A stretch of 34,552 nucleotides of DNA from Bacillota bacterium (GTDB taxonomy: Bacteria; Bacillota; DTU025; MWDF01), in the NCBI GenBank assembly GCA_029565935.1, contig JAKQNF010000035.1:1-34552 (forward strand), read 5' to 3'. Below the pieces are notes generated by a model. It was not told the DNA's origin, made no database searches, and was given only the letters and a program-made list of their open reading frames with translations. The position numbers were made by a program, and so were the translations under genes. Shown in pieces: positions 8,527-15,351 of the stretch. Each line of letters begins with the position of its first letter. Position 1 is the stretch's first letter.

Positions 8527-9363
8527 GTGGATTACGAGGACAAGGAGAACAAGCCCGATGTCCTTAAGGACGGCGAGGGCGAAGGTGGAAAAGAACCGAC
8601 GGTAGCTACTGAAGGAGCCCTTCTAAGAGAAGAGGAGCCCCAGGAAGAGACCCCCGCCGAACCGGGGGTAGAAGCGGCTGAGGTCCCTGTAGAAGGGATC
8701 GGTACCGAGGGCGAGGCCCCGACGGTTGATGCCGGCACAGCCGGACAGAAGAAGGGGAAGGCCTTTTTCAGCGTGTTGTTTGAATACCTTCAGGCGATAG
8801 TGATGGCGTTCCTCATCGCCATAGTCATAATGGCGTTCATCGGCCGTTCCTACATGGTGGAGGGGGCATCCATGGAGAACACCCTGTTCAACAGCGAAAG
8901 GGTCCTCGTGGAGAAGCTGAGCTACTATTTCGCCAAGCCGGAGCGCGGGGACATAGTGGTGCTGATGAATCCCAGGCAGGAGAAGTACGGCAACTGGTTC
9001 TTGGATACGTTCGGTTTCGTGAAGGACATATTCGTGTCCGATATGTCCACCAGGCCATACATAAAGCGCGTGATCGGCAAGGCCGGGGACAAGGTCGAGA
9101 TCAAGGGCGGCAGGACCTACCTCAACGACGAGCTGCTCGAAGAGCCTTACGTCAGCGAGGAGATATGGTGGGACTACGGCCCGTACTACGTCCCCGAAGG
9201 ATACGTGTTCGTGATGGGAGACAACCGCAACCACAGCGATGACAGCAGAAGCTCGGTGGGCTTCCTTAAGATAGACAGGATATTGGGTAAGGCCGTGGCC
9301 AGGTTCTGGCCTCTGAATAAGCTAAGCATCTTCACGCAGCCTGATATATTCAAGTCTATGTAG
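8527..9363 (+). CDS. lepB: Signal peptidase I with acidic N-terminal extension
   Basis: This 278-residue membrane protease removes signal peptides from Sec/Tat-exported proteins. The Ser-Lys dyad is S115 in VEGASMENTL and K180 in PYIKRVIGKAGD; the last conserved box is VFVMGDNRNHSDDSRSSVG. One transmembrane helix lies at about residues 81-105. Before it is an unusual 75-residue cytoplasmic stretch very rich in Glu, Pro, Gly and Ala; most bacterial LepB proteins of this size start directly at the membrane helix. The start is GTG with a strong AGGTGGAGGT ribosome site. It is transcribed alone, with a strong terminator after it. Several genes in this window encode likely substrates with Sec signals. 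Confidence 0.93.
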   Translation: MDYEDKENKPDVLKDGEGEGGKEPTVATEGALLREEEPQEETPAEPGVEAAEVPVEGIGTEGEAPTVDAGTAGQKKGKAFFSVLFEYLQAIVMAFLIAIVIMAFIGRSYMVEGASMENTLFNSERVLVEKLSYYFAKPERGDIVVLMNPRQEKYGNWFLDTFGFVKDIFVSDMSTRPYIKRVIGKAGDKVEIKGGRTYLNDELLEEPYVSEEIWWDYGPYYVPEGYVFVMGDNRNHSDDSRSSVGFLKIDRILGKAVARFWPLNKLSIFTQPDIFKSM

Positions 9364-9381
9364 GGCCCTAAACGGCACTTC

Positions 9382-9415
9382 AGCCGGCCCGCGGCAAAAC
9401 GGGCCGGCTTTTTTC
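9382..9415 (+). terminator. Intrinsic terminator after lepB
   Basis: A perfect 10-bp GC-rich stem AGCCGGCCCG / CGGGCCGGCT encloses an 8-base loop and runs into TTTTTT. Confidence 0.92.
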
Positions 9416-9462
9416 ATAGCCAAGGCGATGCATGATAGAATAATCTGGTAAGGAGTGGTCTT

Positions 9463-10227
9463 ATGGATTGCGCTAAGGTAGAGTCGTTCATCGTCGGATG
9501 GCTGAGGCGTATGGTGGCCTCGGCGCATTCGAGCGGCCTCGTGTTCGGCCTCTCTGGAGGCATCGACTCGGCGGTGGTAGCGGCATTGTGCAAGAAAGCC
9601 ATGGGAGATTCCACACTCGCCCTTATCATGCCTTGCGAATCCCATCCCATCGATTTCGAGCACGCCGTACTTACGGCCGAGGCGTTCGACATAAAGAGGC
9701 ATTTCGTGGAGCTCACCGGAACATACAGGTCGATGGTGGCCGAGATGAACAGGGCGGGCATGAAAGACCCGCCCAGGATGGCTTCGGCGAACCTCAAGCC
9801 GAGGCTCAGGATGGCGACTTTGTATTATTTCGCCAACGGCCTTAATTATATGGTGGCCGGCACCGGCAACAGGAGCGAATGGTACGTGGGCTACAGCACC
9901 AAGTTCGGCGACGGCGGAGTGGACATTCAGCCGATATTGGGCCTTCTCAAATCTGAGGTCGTGGAACTTGCGGGCCATCTTGGCGTGCCGAAGGAGATAA
10001 TCGAGAAGCCCCCGACGGCAGGCTTGTGGCAGGGCCAGACGGACGAAAGTGAGATGGGCTTCACTTACGACCAGCTCGATAGATACATATCTACGGGAGA
10101 GGCCGAACCTGCCGTTAAGGAACGCATCGACAGGATGAACATGGCTTCCAGGCACAAGTACATGCCGCCCCCCACGCCGTTTTCGCCCGAGGACGGAATA
10201 CCTGCGATGATCCCGGAGGCAGAATAG
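9463..10227 (+). CDS. nadE: NH3-dependent NAD+ synthetase
   Basis: This 254-residue cytoplasmic enzyme amidates nicotinate adenine dinucleotide to NAD+ using ATP and ammonia. The PP-loop ATP motif is S31-G-G-I-D-S36. Further family blocks are GTGNRSEWYVGYSTKFGDGG, then EIIEKPPTAGLWQGQTDESEMG, and the C-terminal RHKYMPPPTPF. There is no glutaminase (nitrilase) domain, so ammonia must come from elsewhere. The start has AAGGAG seven bases upstream. The next gene, an ECF S component, begins on the base after its stop codon, so the pair is translationally linked; this suggests a shared cofactor theme but does not fix the transporter substrate. Confidence 0.93.
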   Translation: MDCAKVESFIVGWLRRMVASAHSSGLVFGLSGGIDSAVVAALCKKAMGDSTLALIMPCESHPIDFEHAVLTAEAFDIKRHFVELTGTYRSMVAEMNRAGMKDPPRMASANLKPRLRMATLYYFANGLNYMVAGTGNRSEWYVGYSTKFGDGGVDIQPILGLLKSEVVELAGHLGVPKEIIEKPPTAGLWQGQTDESEMGFTYDQLDRYISTGEAEPAVKERIDRMNMASRHKYMPPPTPFSPEDGIPAMIPEAE

Positions 10228-10788
10228 GTGCCTGGCAGTGCATGGGGAAGGTTCATATCGCGTTTTGGCGTCTACGATCTCGTGGTCATAGGGCTCATAG
10301 CGGCACTTGGCATCGCGGCGAAGAACGTCGTGGGCCCGCTGGCGCACCTCGTGACGGTGCCTCTTGGAATACCAGGAGGCGCACTGGCAGGCGGCTTCTA
10401 CATGCTGTGGCTGGTCCTTGCCAGGGCCTATACGGGGAAGATCGGATCATCGTCGCTCGCGGCGCTGATCCAGGCAGTCATAGTGCTGGCCACGGGGTCT
10501 TTCGGATCCCACGGAGCGTTAACATTGGCCACATACACGCTGCCCGGCCTGGCATGCGACGTTGCGATGCTCTTCTACAGGAAGGACCGGGAAGGCAAGC
10601 TGCTCTGGTGTACGCTCGGTGGAATGGCGGCGAACATGACCGGCTCCGTGGCGTCGAACGTAGCGTTCTTCAGGCTGCCGGCGCTGGCACTGGCCCTTAT
10701 GGCTACGACGGCCGCCTTTTCCGGGGCGGCGGGAGGTGCCTTTGCGAGTGGTGTGGCGGATAAGTTAGGCAAGCTGACAGGAAGATGA
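10228..10788 (+). CDS. ECF transporter S component, specificity unknown
   Basis: This is a 186-residue integral membrane protein with five to six hydrophobic helices. It has the S-component pattern of a Gly/Ala-rich hydrophobic core (LIAALGIAAKNVVGPLAHLV, GALAGGFYMLWLVLARAYTG, SHGALTLATYTLPGLACDV) and a small-residue helix usable for docking to EcfT. S components bind one vitamin or cofactor precursor and hand it to the EcfA-A'-T motor encoded three genes downstream. It does not look like the well-known BioY, ThiT, RibU or FolT signatures. The start is GTG directly after the nadE stop, with GGAGG inside nadE as ribosome site. Candidates from context are a pterin/molybdopterin-type compound (exported molybdopterin-fold protein and MobB-like gene) or niacin (nadE). 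Confidence 0.7.
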   Translation: MPGSAWGRFISRFGVYDLVVIGLIAALGIAAKNVVGPLAHLVTVPLGIPGGALAGGFYMLWLVLARAYTGKIGSSSLAALIQAVIVLATGSFGSHGALTLATYTLPGLACDVAMLFYRKDREGKLLWCTLGGMAANMTGSVASNVAFFRLPALALALMATTAAFSGAAGGAFASGVADKLGKLTGR

Positions 10789-10801
10789 CAGGAGGTGCCC
10801 A

Positions 10802-11317
10802 ATGAAGGCCAAGGACAAGATCGCCCTTGTGACCATCGTGTTTCTTGGGCTCGCGATGGTCGCGCTCGGCGCCGTTAACTCGTGTGCTGTGGAGCAGAAG
10901 ATGGAAGGTTCGCTGGAAGTGATTGTAAACGGCGAGAGTAAAGGCATCCTGACCGCAGAGGAGCTCTCCGCGATGAAAGCGTCGACGTTCAAGGCAATCA
11001 TAAGAAGTTCCAGCGAGGGCAAGAGCGAGGCGGAGTTCACGGGCGTTTTAGTCCTGGAGATAGTGGCCAGGGTGTATCCTGCGATCAAGGACGGCTACAA
11101 GGCAATGATCGTAAAGGCGGAGGACGGCTACCAGACGGTACTGAGCAAGGAAGAAGTCGAACAGAAGGACAATGCTTACATCTGCTTCCTCATGGACGGG
11201 GCTCCCATCAAACCGAAGGTGAAGAAGGGGCAGGGCCCTCTTAGGCTCATCATAAGGAAAGACGAGTTCGGACAGCGCTGGGTGAAGTACGTTGATAGGA
11301 TAGAGGTAAAGAAATGA
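10802..11317 (+). CDS. Exported molybdopterin-binding-fold protein in ECF operon
   Basis: This 171-residue protein has an N-terminal signal helix (residues 7-25) ending in VNSC, a weak lipobox with Cys28. The mature part resembles the oxidoreductase molybdopterin-binding (sulfite-oxidase-type) fold: a FTGVLVLEIVARV segment where the family has 'GVPLxxLL', KAEDGYQTVLSKEEV where it has 'DGYxxxF', a DGAPIKP turn, and GPLRLIIRKDEFGQRWVKYVDRIEV, the family's closing motif. The Mo-ligating Cys of true enzymes is absent, so a binding rather than catalytic role is inferred. It lies between the S component and EcfA and overlaps EcfA by four bases (ATGA). The ribosome site ACAGGAGGTG is strong. It could be an extracytoplasmic ligand-capture partner of the ECF transporter. 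Confidence 0.7.
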   Translation: MKAKDKIALVTIVFLGLAMVALGAVNSCAVEQKMEGSLEVIVNGESKGILTAEELSAMKASTFKAIIRSSSEGKSEAEFTGVLVLEIVARVYPAIKDGYKAMIVKAEDGYQTVLSKEEVEQKDNAYICFLMDGAPIKPKVKKGQGPLRLIIRKDEFGQRWVKYVDRIEVKK

Positions 11318-12003
11318 GCGTGCTGGTCCTATCCGGCATCAAGTTCGCCTACTCGGGATCGAATAGAAAAGTACTTGACGGCGTGGACCTTTCGATCGAG
11401 AAGGGCGAGGCCGTCTTGATATCTGGCCCCTCCGGAGGAGGGAAGACGACCCTTTGCCTCGTGGCGGCTACGATCATACCCACGAGGGTACAAGGCGACT
11501 TCTCCGGGATGGCCGAGCTCATGGGGCAGGGCACGAGGAAGCTGGGCCCTTCGGGGGCCTCAGAGTACGTAGGATACGTCATGCAGGAACCCGAGTTCTC
11601 GATGATCATGCCTACGGTGGAGGACGAGATAGCGTTCGGCCTTGAGAACAGGGGCCGGGAGCCGGCCGAGGTCGCCGTTGCCGTAGAGGGCGTAATGACG
11701 CGCTTGGGCATGGAAGGACTCGCTGGCAGGGACCCAAGGAGGCTTTCCTCCGGCGAGAAGCAGCTCGTCGCGATGGCTTCGGCCGTAGTGCACAAACCAC
11801 AGCTGGTTATCCTTGACGAGGCACTTTCGGGGCTGGACGACGACAAGAGGGCACTCGCCCTGGCAGAGCTGGACGCGATGAGACAAGGCGGCGCTGCGCT
11901 CCTGATAGCCGAGCATGCGGGAACCGGAAGGCAGGCCCCCTTCCTGTCGGCAAGAAGATATGTCCTGCAGGACGGAAGGCTCGCGGAGGAGGTGTCCGGA
12001 TGA
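11314..12003 (+). CDS. ECF transporter ATPase A1
   Basis: This 229-residue ABC ATPase belongs to the energy-coupling module. Walker A is GPSGGGKTT (residues 38-46), the Q-loop is Q91 in VMQEPEF, the signature is LSSGEKQ (144-150), Walker B is LVILDEALSGLDD (D168/E169 pair) and the switch His is H201. The family LSGGQ is changed to LSSGE, as it is in part in the partner ATPase. The protein starts four bases inside the preceding gene and overlaps the second ATPase by four bases, so the operon is translationally coupled. It hydrolyses ATP on the cytoplasmic face to drive EcfT and the S component. Confidence 0.93.
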   Translation: MSVLVLSGIKFAYSGSNRKVLDGVDLSIEKGEAVLISGPSGGGKTTLCLVAATIIPTRVQGDFSGMAELMGQGTRKLGPSGASEYVGYVMQEPEFSMIMPTVEDEIAFGLENRGREPAEVAVAVEGVMTRLGMEGLAGRDPRRLSSGEKQLVAMASAVVHKPQLVILDEALSGLDDDKRALALAELDAMRQGGAALLIAEHAGTGRQAPFLSARRYVLQDGRLAEEVSG

Positions 12004-12677
12004 GGGCGGTATCGTTCGAGTCCGTCGGCTTCTCTTATCCAGGCAGTCGCCAGGACAAGTCGTCAAAGCAGGTCTTCGAAGGACTTACTCTCACCCTTGT
12101 GCCCGGGAAGGTCTACGTCATGTCGGGGCCGAACGGATGTGGCAAGAGCACTTTCGCCAAGCTCATGACGGGCATGCTGAAGCCGGATTCGGGCAGGATC
12201 CTGATCGGGGAGAACGATATGGTATGGATGGGGCTTTCGGACATAGGGAAGCACGTCGGACTGGTGATGCAGAATCCCTCCAGACAGCTCATCATGCAAA
12301 AGCCCGTCGACGAGATCGCCTTTGGCCTAATCCACAGGGGGATGCAAAAGGATGAGGCGGCGAATGTGGCCAAGGCCGCCCTGAGGGACTACAAGCTTAC
12401 GGAAATCGCTGACACCCCGACGCAGAAGCTGTCGAAAGGAGAGCAGGTAAGGCTGGCGATGGCTTCGGTGGCTGTGCTGGAACCGGACTGGCTCCTGCTA
12501 GATGAGTCGCTGTCCTGCCTGGACGGCGCATCGAGGAGCAAGGTTCTGGACAAGGTGGCCAGGCTGGTAAGGCACGGGGGCGGCGCCTTGATAATCTCGC
12601 ATTCTAAGGATTTGGCATACGAGCTTGGCGCTATAAGGATCCTGATCGAGAGGGGAGGGGTCAGCGTTGTGGTCTGA
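12000..12677 (+). CDS. ECF transporter ATPase A2
   Basis: This 225-residue second ABC ATPase pairs with the preceding one. Walker A is GPNGCGKST (residues 43-51), the Q-loop is Q91 in VMQNPSRQ, the signature is LSKGEQV (144-150), Walker B is WLLLDESLSCLD (D168/E169) and the switch is SHSKD. The NPSRQLIM stretch after the Q-loop resembles the ECF-specific Q-helix region that pushes on EcfT. The gene overlaps both neighbours. Two different ATPases plus one EcfT is the standard group I/II ECF layout. Confidence 0.92.
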   Translation: MRAVSFESVGFSYPGSRQDKSSKQVFEGLTLTLVPGKVYVMSGPNGCGKSTFAKLMTGMLKPDSGRILIGENDMVWMGLSDIGKHVGLVMQNPSRQLIMQKPVDEIAFGLIHRGMQKDEAANVAKAALRDYKLTEIADTPTQKLSKGEQVRLAMASVAVLEPDWLLLDESLSCLDGASRSKVLDKVARLVRHGGGALIISHSKDLAYELGAIRILIERGGVSVVV

Positions 12678-13395
12678 CATGGACCCGAGGTCCAAGATAT
12701 TCGCGACGCTATGCCTTACGTCCATGGCCCTTCTCGTGAGGATGCCCTTGGCCGCGCTGCTTCTGGCAGCGCTTACGGCAGCGGCGCTCATAGCCTTCGG
12801 CATTGATCCGAAAGGTCCTCTCAAGACCCTTATAAGGCTCGCTCCTGCGATGCTCGTGGTGGCCGTGCTGCAGGTACTGCTCGTAAGGAGCGGACGTACG
12901 GTCCTTTCTGCCTTCGGGATCGGGATCGTCACGACGGGGGGCCTAGGCGCTGCAGCCTTCATGGTGGTGAGGGTCGGGATCATAGCCGCGTGCGGCTATA
13001 TCTTGTCCGGCATAGGTTTCGCCGACTTCCTCCTTGCTATGAAGTCGATGAAGGTGCCCTATGAGATAGCGTTCATGGCGGCCATGGGAGCGAAATTCCT
13101 CCCTCTTCTGGCGGAGGAGATGACGGACAGTCTTACTTCGGCTGAGCTCAGGGGCGCCGACATAAAACGGATGGGGATAATCAGAAGGCTTAGGCTCTAC
13201 TCAGAGGTTCTGATGCCGGCGACGTTCACCGCGCTGTCTAGGGCGGAGGGCATTTCGTGGGCGCTCGAGCTCAGAGGTTTCAACCCGGGCGCCGGCAGGA
13301 CATACTGGAGGAAACTGGAAATGAGGATGTCCGACTGGATGGCATTCCCGCTGGGCATCATCGCGTTCGCGGCGTTCTTGCTAGCCAATTACTGA
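12667..13395 (+). CDS. ecfT: ECF transporter transmembrane component EcfT
   Basis: This 242-residue inner-membrane protein joins the ATPases to S components. It opens with DMDPRSKIFATLCLTSMALL, a family-typical 'xxDPRxKL' start, and has about five transmembrane helices. Two Arg-containing coupling motifs are visible, TSAELRGADIKR and ALELRGFNPGAGR, matching the two A-R-G motifs that dock onto EcfA and EcfA'. The likely start is TTG at 12667, preceded by GGGGAGGGG; ATG at 12679 is an alternative. It overlaps the ATPase gene. Confidence 0.9.
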   Translation: MWSDMDPRSKIFATLCLTSMALLVRMPLAALLLAALTAAALIAFGIDPKGPLKTLIRLAPAMLVVAVLQVLLVRSGRTVLSAFGIGIVTTGGLGAAAFMVVRVGIIAACGYILSGIGFADFLLAMKSMKVPYEIAFMAAMGAKFLPLLAEEMTDSLTSAELRGADIKRMGIIRRLRLYSEVLMPATFTALSRAEGISWALELRGFNPGAGRTYWRKLEMRMSDWMAFPLGIIAFAAFLLANY

Positions 13396-13408
13396 TCTTG
13401 GAGGAACG

Positions 13409-13921
13409 ATGAAAGTCTTTGCCGTTTCCGGCCTCCACGGCACCGGAAAGACCACGGTAGTGGAGCAGCTGGTGGGTGAACTGGTCCGAAGGGGCCTGAA
13501 TGTGGCTACAGTGAAGGACATACACTACGAAGGGTTCACCATGGACAAGCAAGGCACGAACACATGGAGGCACAGGGCGGCGGGAGCATGTGCCGTAGCG
13601 GCGCGCGGCCTTGCCGAGACGGATTTCGTCTACGGCGTCAGGATGACGATGGAAGAGGTGGTTTCTCGGCTCGAGGCTGACGTCGTCGTGATCGAAGGTG
13701 CGCACGACGAGCCCTATCCGAGGATCACCTGCGCAACATCGCCCGAGGAGGCGGACATGAGGAGGGATTCCTTCACATTCGCGATATCAGGAAGGATATC
13801 CGACACAACCTCCGAGCATGACGGACTCAGGGTGTACGACTGCGCCAAAGAGGCAACGGAACTGGCGGACCTGGCCCTTGAGAAGGCGCTGGAGGTCGGA
13901 CCCGGAGCGAGCAGAAGATGA
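13409..13921 (+). CDS. MobB-like P-loop GTPase
   Basis: This 170-residue protein has the P-loop GLHGTGKTT (residues 8-16) and the MobB pattern that follows: a helix ending RRGLNVATVKDIHYEGF, then DKQGTNTWRHRAAGA, which aligns with the 'DxPGKDSxRHRxAGA' block of molybdopterin-guanine-dinucleotide biosynthesis protein B. The later VVVIEGAHDEPYPRI matches the MobB 'EGFKxxPxPKI' region. MobB assists MobA in attaching GMP to molybdopterin. No MobA is next to it. GGAGG precedes the ATG, and its last four bases overlap the kinase-like gene. Placed in the ECF operon, it suggests that the imported or captured compound is linked to molybdopterin; a different nucleotide-dependent role remains possible. 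Confidence 0.75.
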   Translation: MKVFAVSGLHGTGKTTVVEQLVGELVRRGLNVATVKDIHYEGFTMDKQGTNTWRHRAAGACAVAARGLAETDFVYGVRMTMEEVVSRLEADVVVIEGAHDEPYPRITCATSPEEADMRRDSFTFAISGRISDTTSEHDGLRVYDCAKEATELADLALEKALEVGPGASRR

Positions 13922-14763
13922 CGGACCGGAACAAGACAAGCGAGAAGAAGCAAGGGCTCGCAGGCCAGGCCGCCAGACAGTGTGCTCTCGCCATACGCGA
14001 AGGCATCGAGATGGAAGTGGCGATGGGTTCCCTGCCCGGCTTCGTTGGCCTCATCCAGCTGGAATCGAGCAAGGGACTCTGCTACAAGCTCGATCTTTCC
14101 GGCGTAGGTCCTCTTTTCGTTAAGGTCCTGGAGGATGAGGGCAAGGCGGAGAACGAAGCGTCGTTATCGTCAAGGCTTGCAGGATTGGGCATAGGCTGTC
14201 CGGTGCCGTTGGCCGTGGAAGGCCGGGTGCTCGTAAGGGATTACCTGGGGGCCGCCACCGCCGCCGAAGAGCTTGATCTGGCTTTGAAGTGGGGCGATGT
14301 GGCCTCGGCCTCGAGATTGTGCAAGAGAGTGGCGGAGCTGCTGGCAGATATCCATATGGTGGATTCAAGTTGCGGGCACGGGATGGTCGTGAACGACCTG
14401 AACCTCAAAAACTTCCTTGTATCTTCTAACTGCAGCCTGTCCATCATCGACCTTGCGGAAGCAGGATACGGCGACCAGCCCAAGGACCTCGGGGCGCTGA
14501 TGGTCCACATCCTCACGCACAGGCCGGAGTTCACCGACATCTCGGCAGCGATGGCGGACTCTGCCCTGGATTCGTATTTCACCAAGGCAGGAAAGCTGTG
14601 GGACGTCACGGAAGCGTCGGCGGGCCTTGAAGAGGCGCTCGCTGATGCGTCCATCAGGAGGGCTAGGCCGGAACTTCCCGGGCTCGCGTCATGGTACGTG
14701 TCACATCTGAAAGAGCGGGCGGAAGCAACTACGAGGAGGTCACATCATGGAGCTGAAGACTAG
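13918..14763 (+). CDS. Protein-kinase-fold small-molecule kinase-like protein
   Basis: This 281-residue protein has a two-lobe kinase outline. The Lys of the N lobe is K69 in GPLFVKVLEDE, with a Glu in the following helix (ENEASL). The hinge is RVLVRDYLGA. The catalytic loop is MVVNDLNLKNFLV, with Asp160 and Asn165 placed as in H-x-D-x-x-x-x-N, but the usual His is replaced by Val. The metal Asp is D178 in IIDLAEAG, followed by KDLGALMVHIL as in aminoglycoside phosphotransferase/Rio/Bud32-like enzymes. It may phosphorylate the compound taken up by the ECF transporter, trapping it inside; this is inference. It overlaps MobB-like (4 bases) and bioY (17 bases). Confidence 0.6.
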   Translation: MTDRNKTSEKKQGLAGQAARQCALAIREGIEMEVAMGSLPGFVGLIQLESSKGLCYKLDLSGVGPLFVKVLEDEGKAENEASLSSRLAGLGIGCPVPLAVEGRVLVRDYLGAATAAEELDLALKWGDVASASRLCKRVAELLADIHMVDSSCGHGMVVNDLNLKNFLVSSNCSLSIIDLAEAGYGDQPKDLGALMVHILTHRPEFTDISAAMADSALDSYFTKAGKLWDVTEASAGLEEALADASIRRARPELPGLASWYVSHLKERAEATTRRSHHGAED

Positions 14764-15304
14764 GACGCTGACGATAGTGGCGCTCTTCACGGCGCTTATG
14801 ATAGCTGGAGCCTACATATCGATACCGATCGCCGACCTGGTGCCGTTGACCTTCCAGCCATTCGTGAGCATACTCGCAGGGTCGATTATAGGCCCGAGGC
14901 TGGGCTTCCTGGCGGTCTTCTCGTATGTCGTGATAGGACTCGCCGGAGTCCCCGTGTTCTCGGGGTTCACCGGAGGCTTCGCAAAGGTGCTCTCCCCCTC
15001 TTTCGGCTTCATCCTGGGTTTCCTGGCGGCGGCCCTCGTGACGGGCATGGTCACCGGGAAGGACAGGCCAACCTTCGCAAGGGTGTTGGCGGCCGACATG
15101 GCAGGCATATTCGCGATATATCTAATCGGGGTCCCCTACATGCATTTCATCCTGAGGGCGGTATCGGGCAAGGACTGGACGTTTTGGGCCACAACCATCG
15201 GCATGGTCCCGTTCCTGGTGAAGGATTTGGCCCTTGCGGCCATCGCCTCTACGATAGCGGTGAGGCTGATACCTGTGGCCAGGAAGGCTACCAGGATGCA
15301 ATGA
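14747..15304 (+). CDS. bioY: BioY biotin transporter S component
   Basis: This 185-residue membrane protein has six helices. Family motifs are visible: ISIPIADLVPLTFQPFVSILAGSIIGPRLGFLAVFSYVVIGLAGVPVFSGFTGGFAKVLSPSFGFILGFLAA is here as consecutive segments, with the diagnostic 'P(L/V)T-x-Q' and 'G-x-P-V-F-S/A' turns, and a late LIGVPYMHFIL. BioY binds biotin and works alone or with an ECF motor. It is the last gene of the nadE-ECF operon and overlaps the kinase-like gene, so it may share the EcfA-A'-T motor with the first S component. Confidence 0.92.
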   Translation: MELKTRTLTIVALFTALMIAGAYISIPIADLVPLTFQPFVSILAGSIIGPRLGFLAVFSYVVIGLAGVPVFSGFTGGFAKVLSPSFGFILGFLAAALVTGMVTGKDRPTFARVLAADMAGIFAIYLIGVPYMHFILRAVSGKDWTFWATTIGMVPFLVKDLALAAIASTIAVRLIPVARKATRMQ

Positions 15305-15333
15305 AGGAGGGCTCCTCGTGAGAGCCCCCCTTG
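15304..15333. terminator. Terminator between bioY and alkaline phosphatase
   Basis: An 11-bp stem AAGGAGGGCTC / GAGCCCCCCTT with one mismatch and a 7-base loop lies between convergent genes. The T tract is short, so the call is moderate. Confidence 0.5.
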
Positions 15334-15351
15334 TATCGCGCTCGCACTATC

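Noticed and set aside
9322-10347. 341-residue minus-strand frame over nadE
   Set aside because: Antisense to nadE motifs; His/Arg-rich composition typical of shadows in GC-rich genes.
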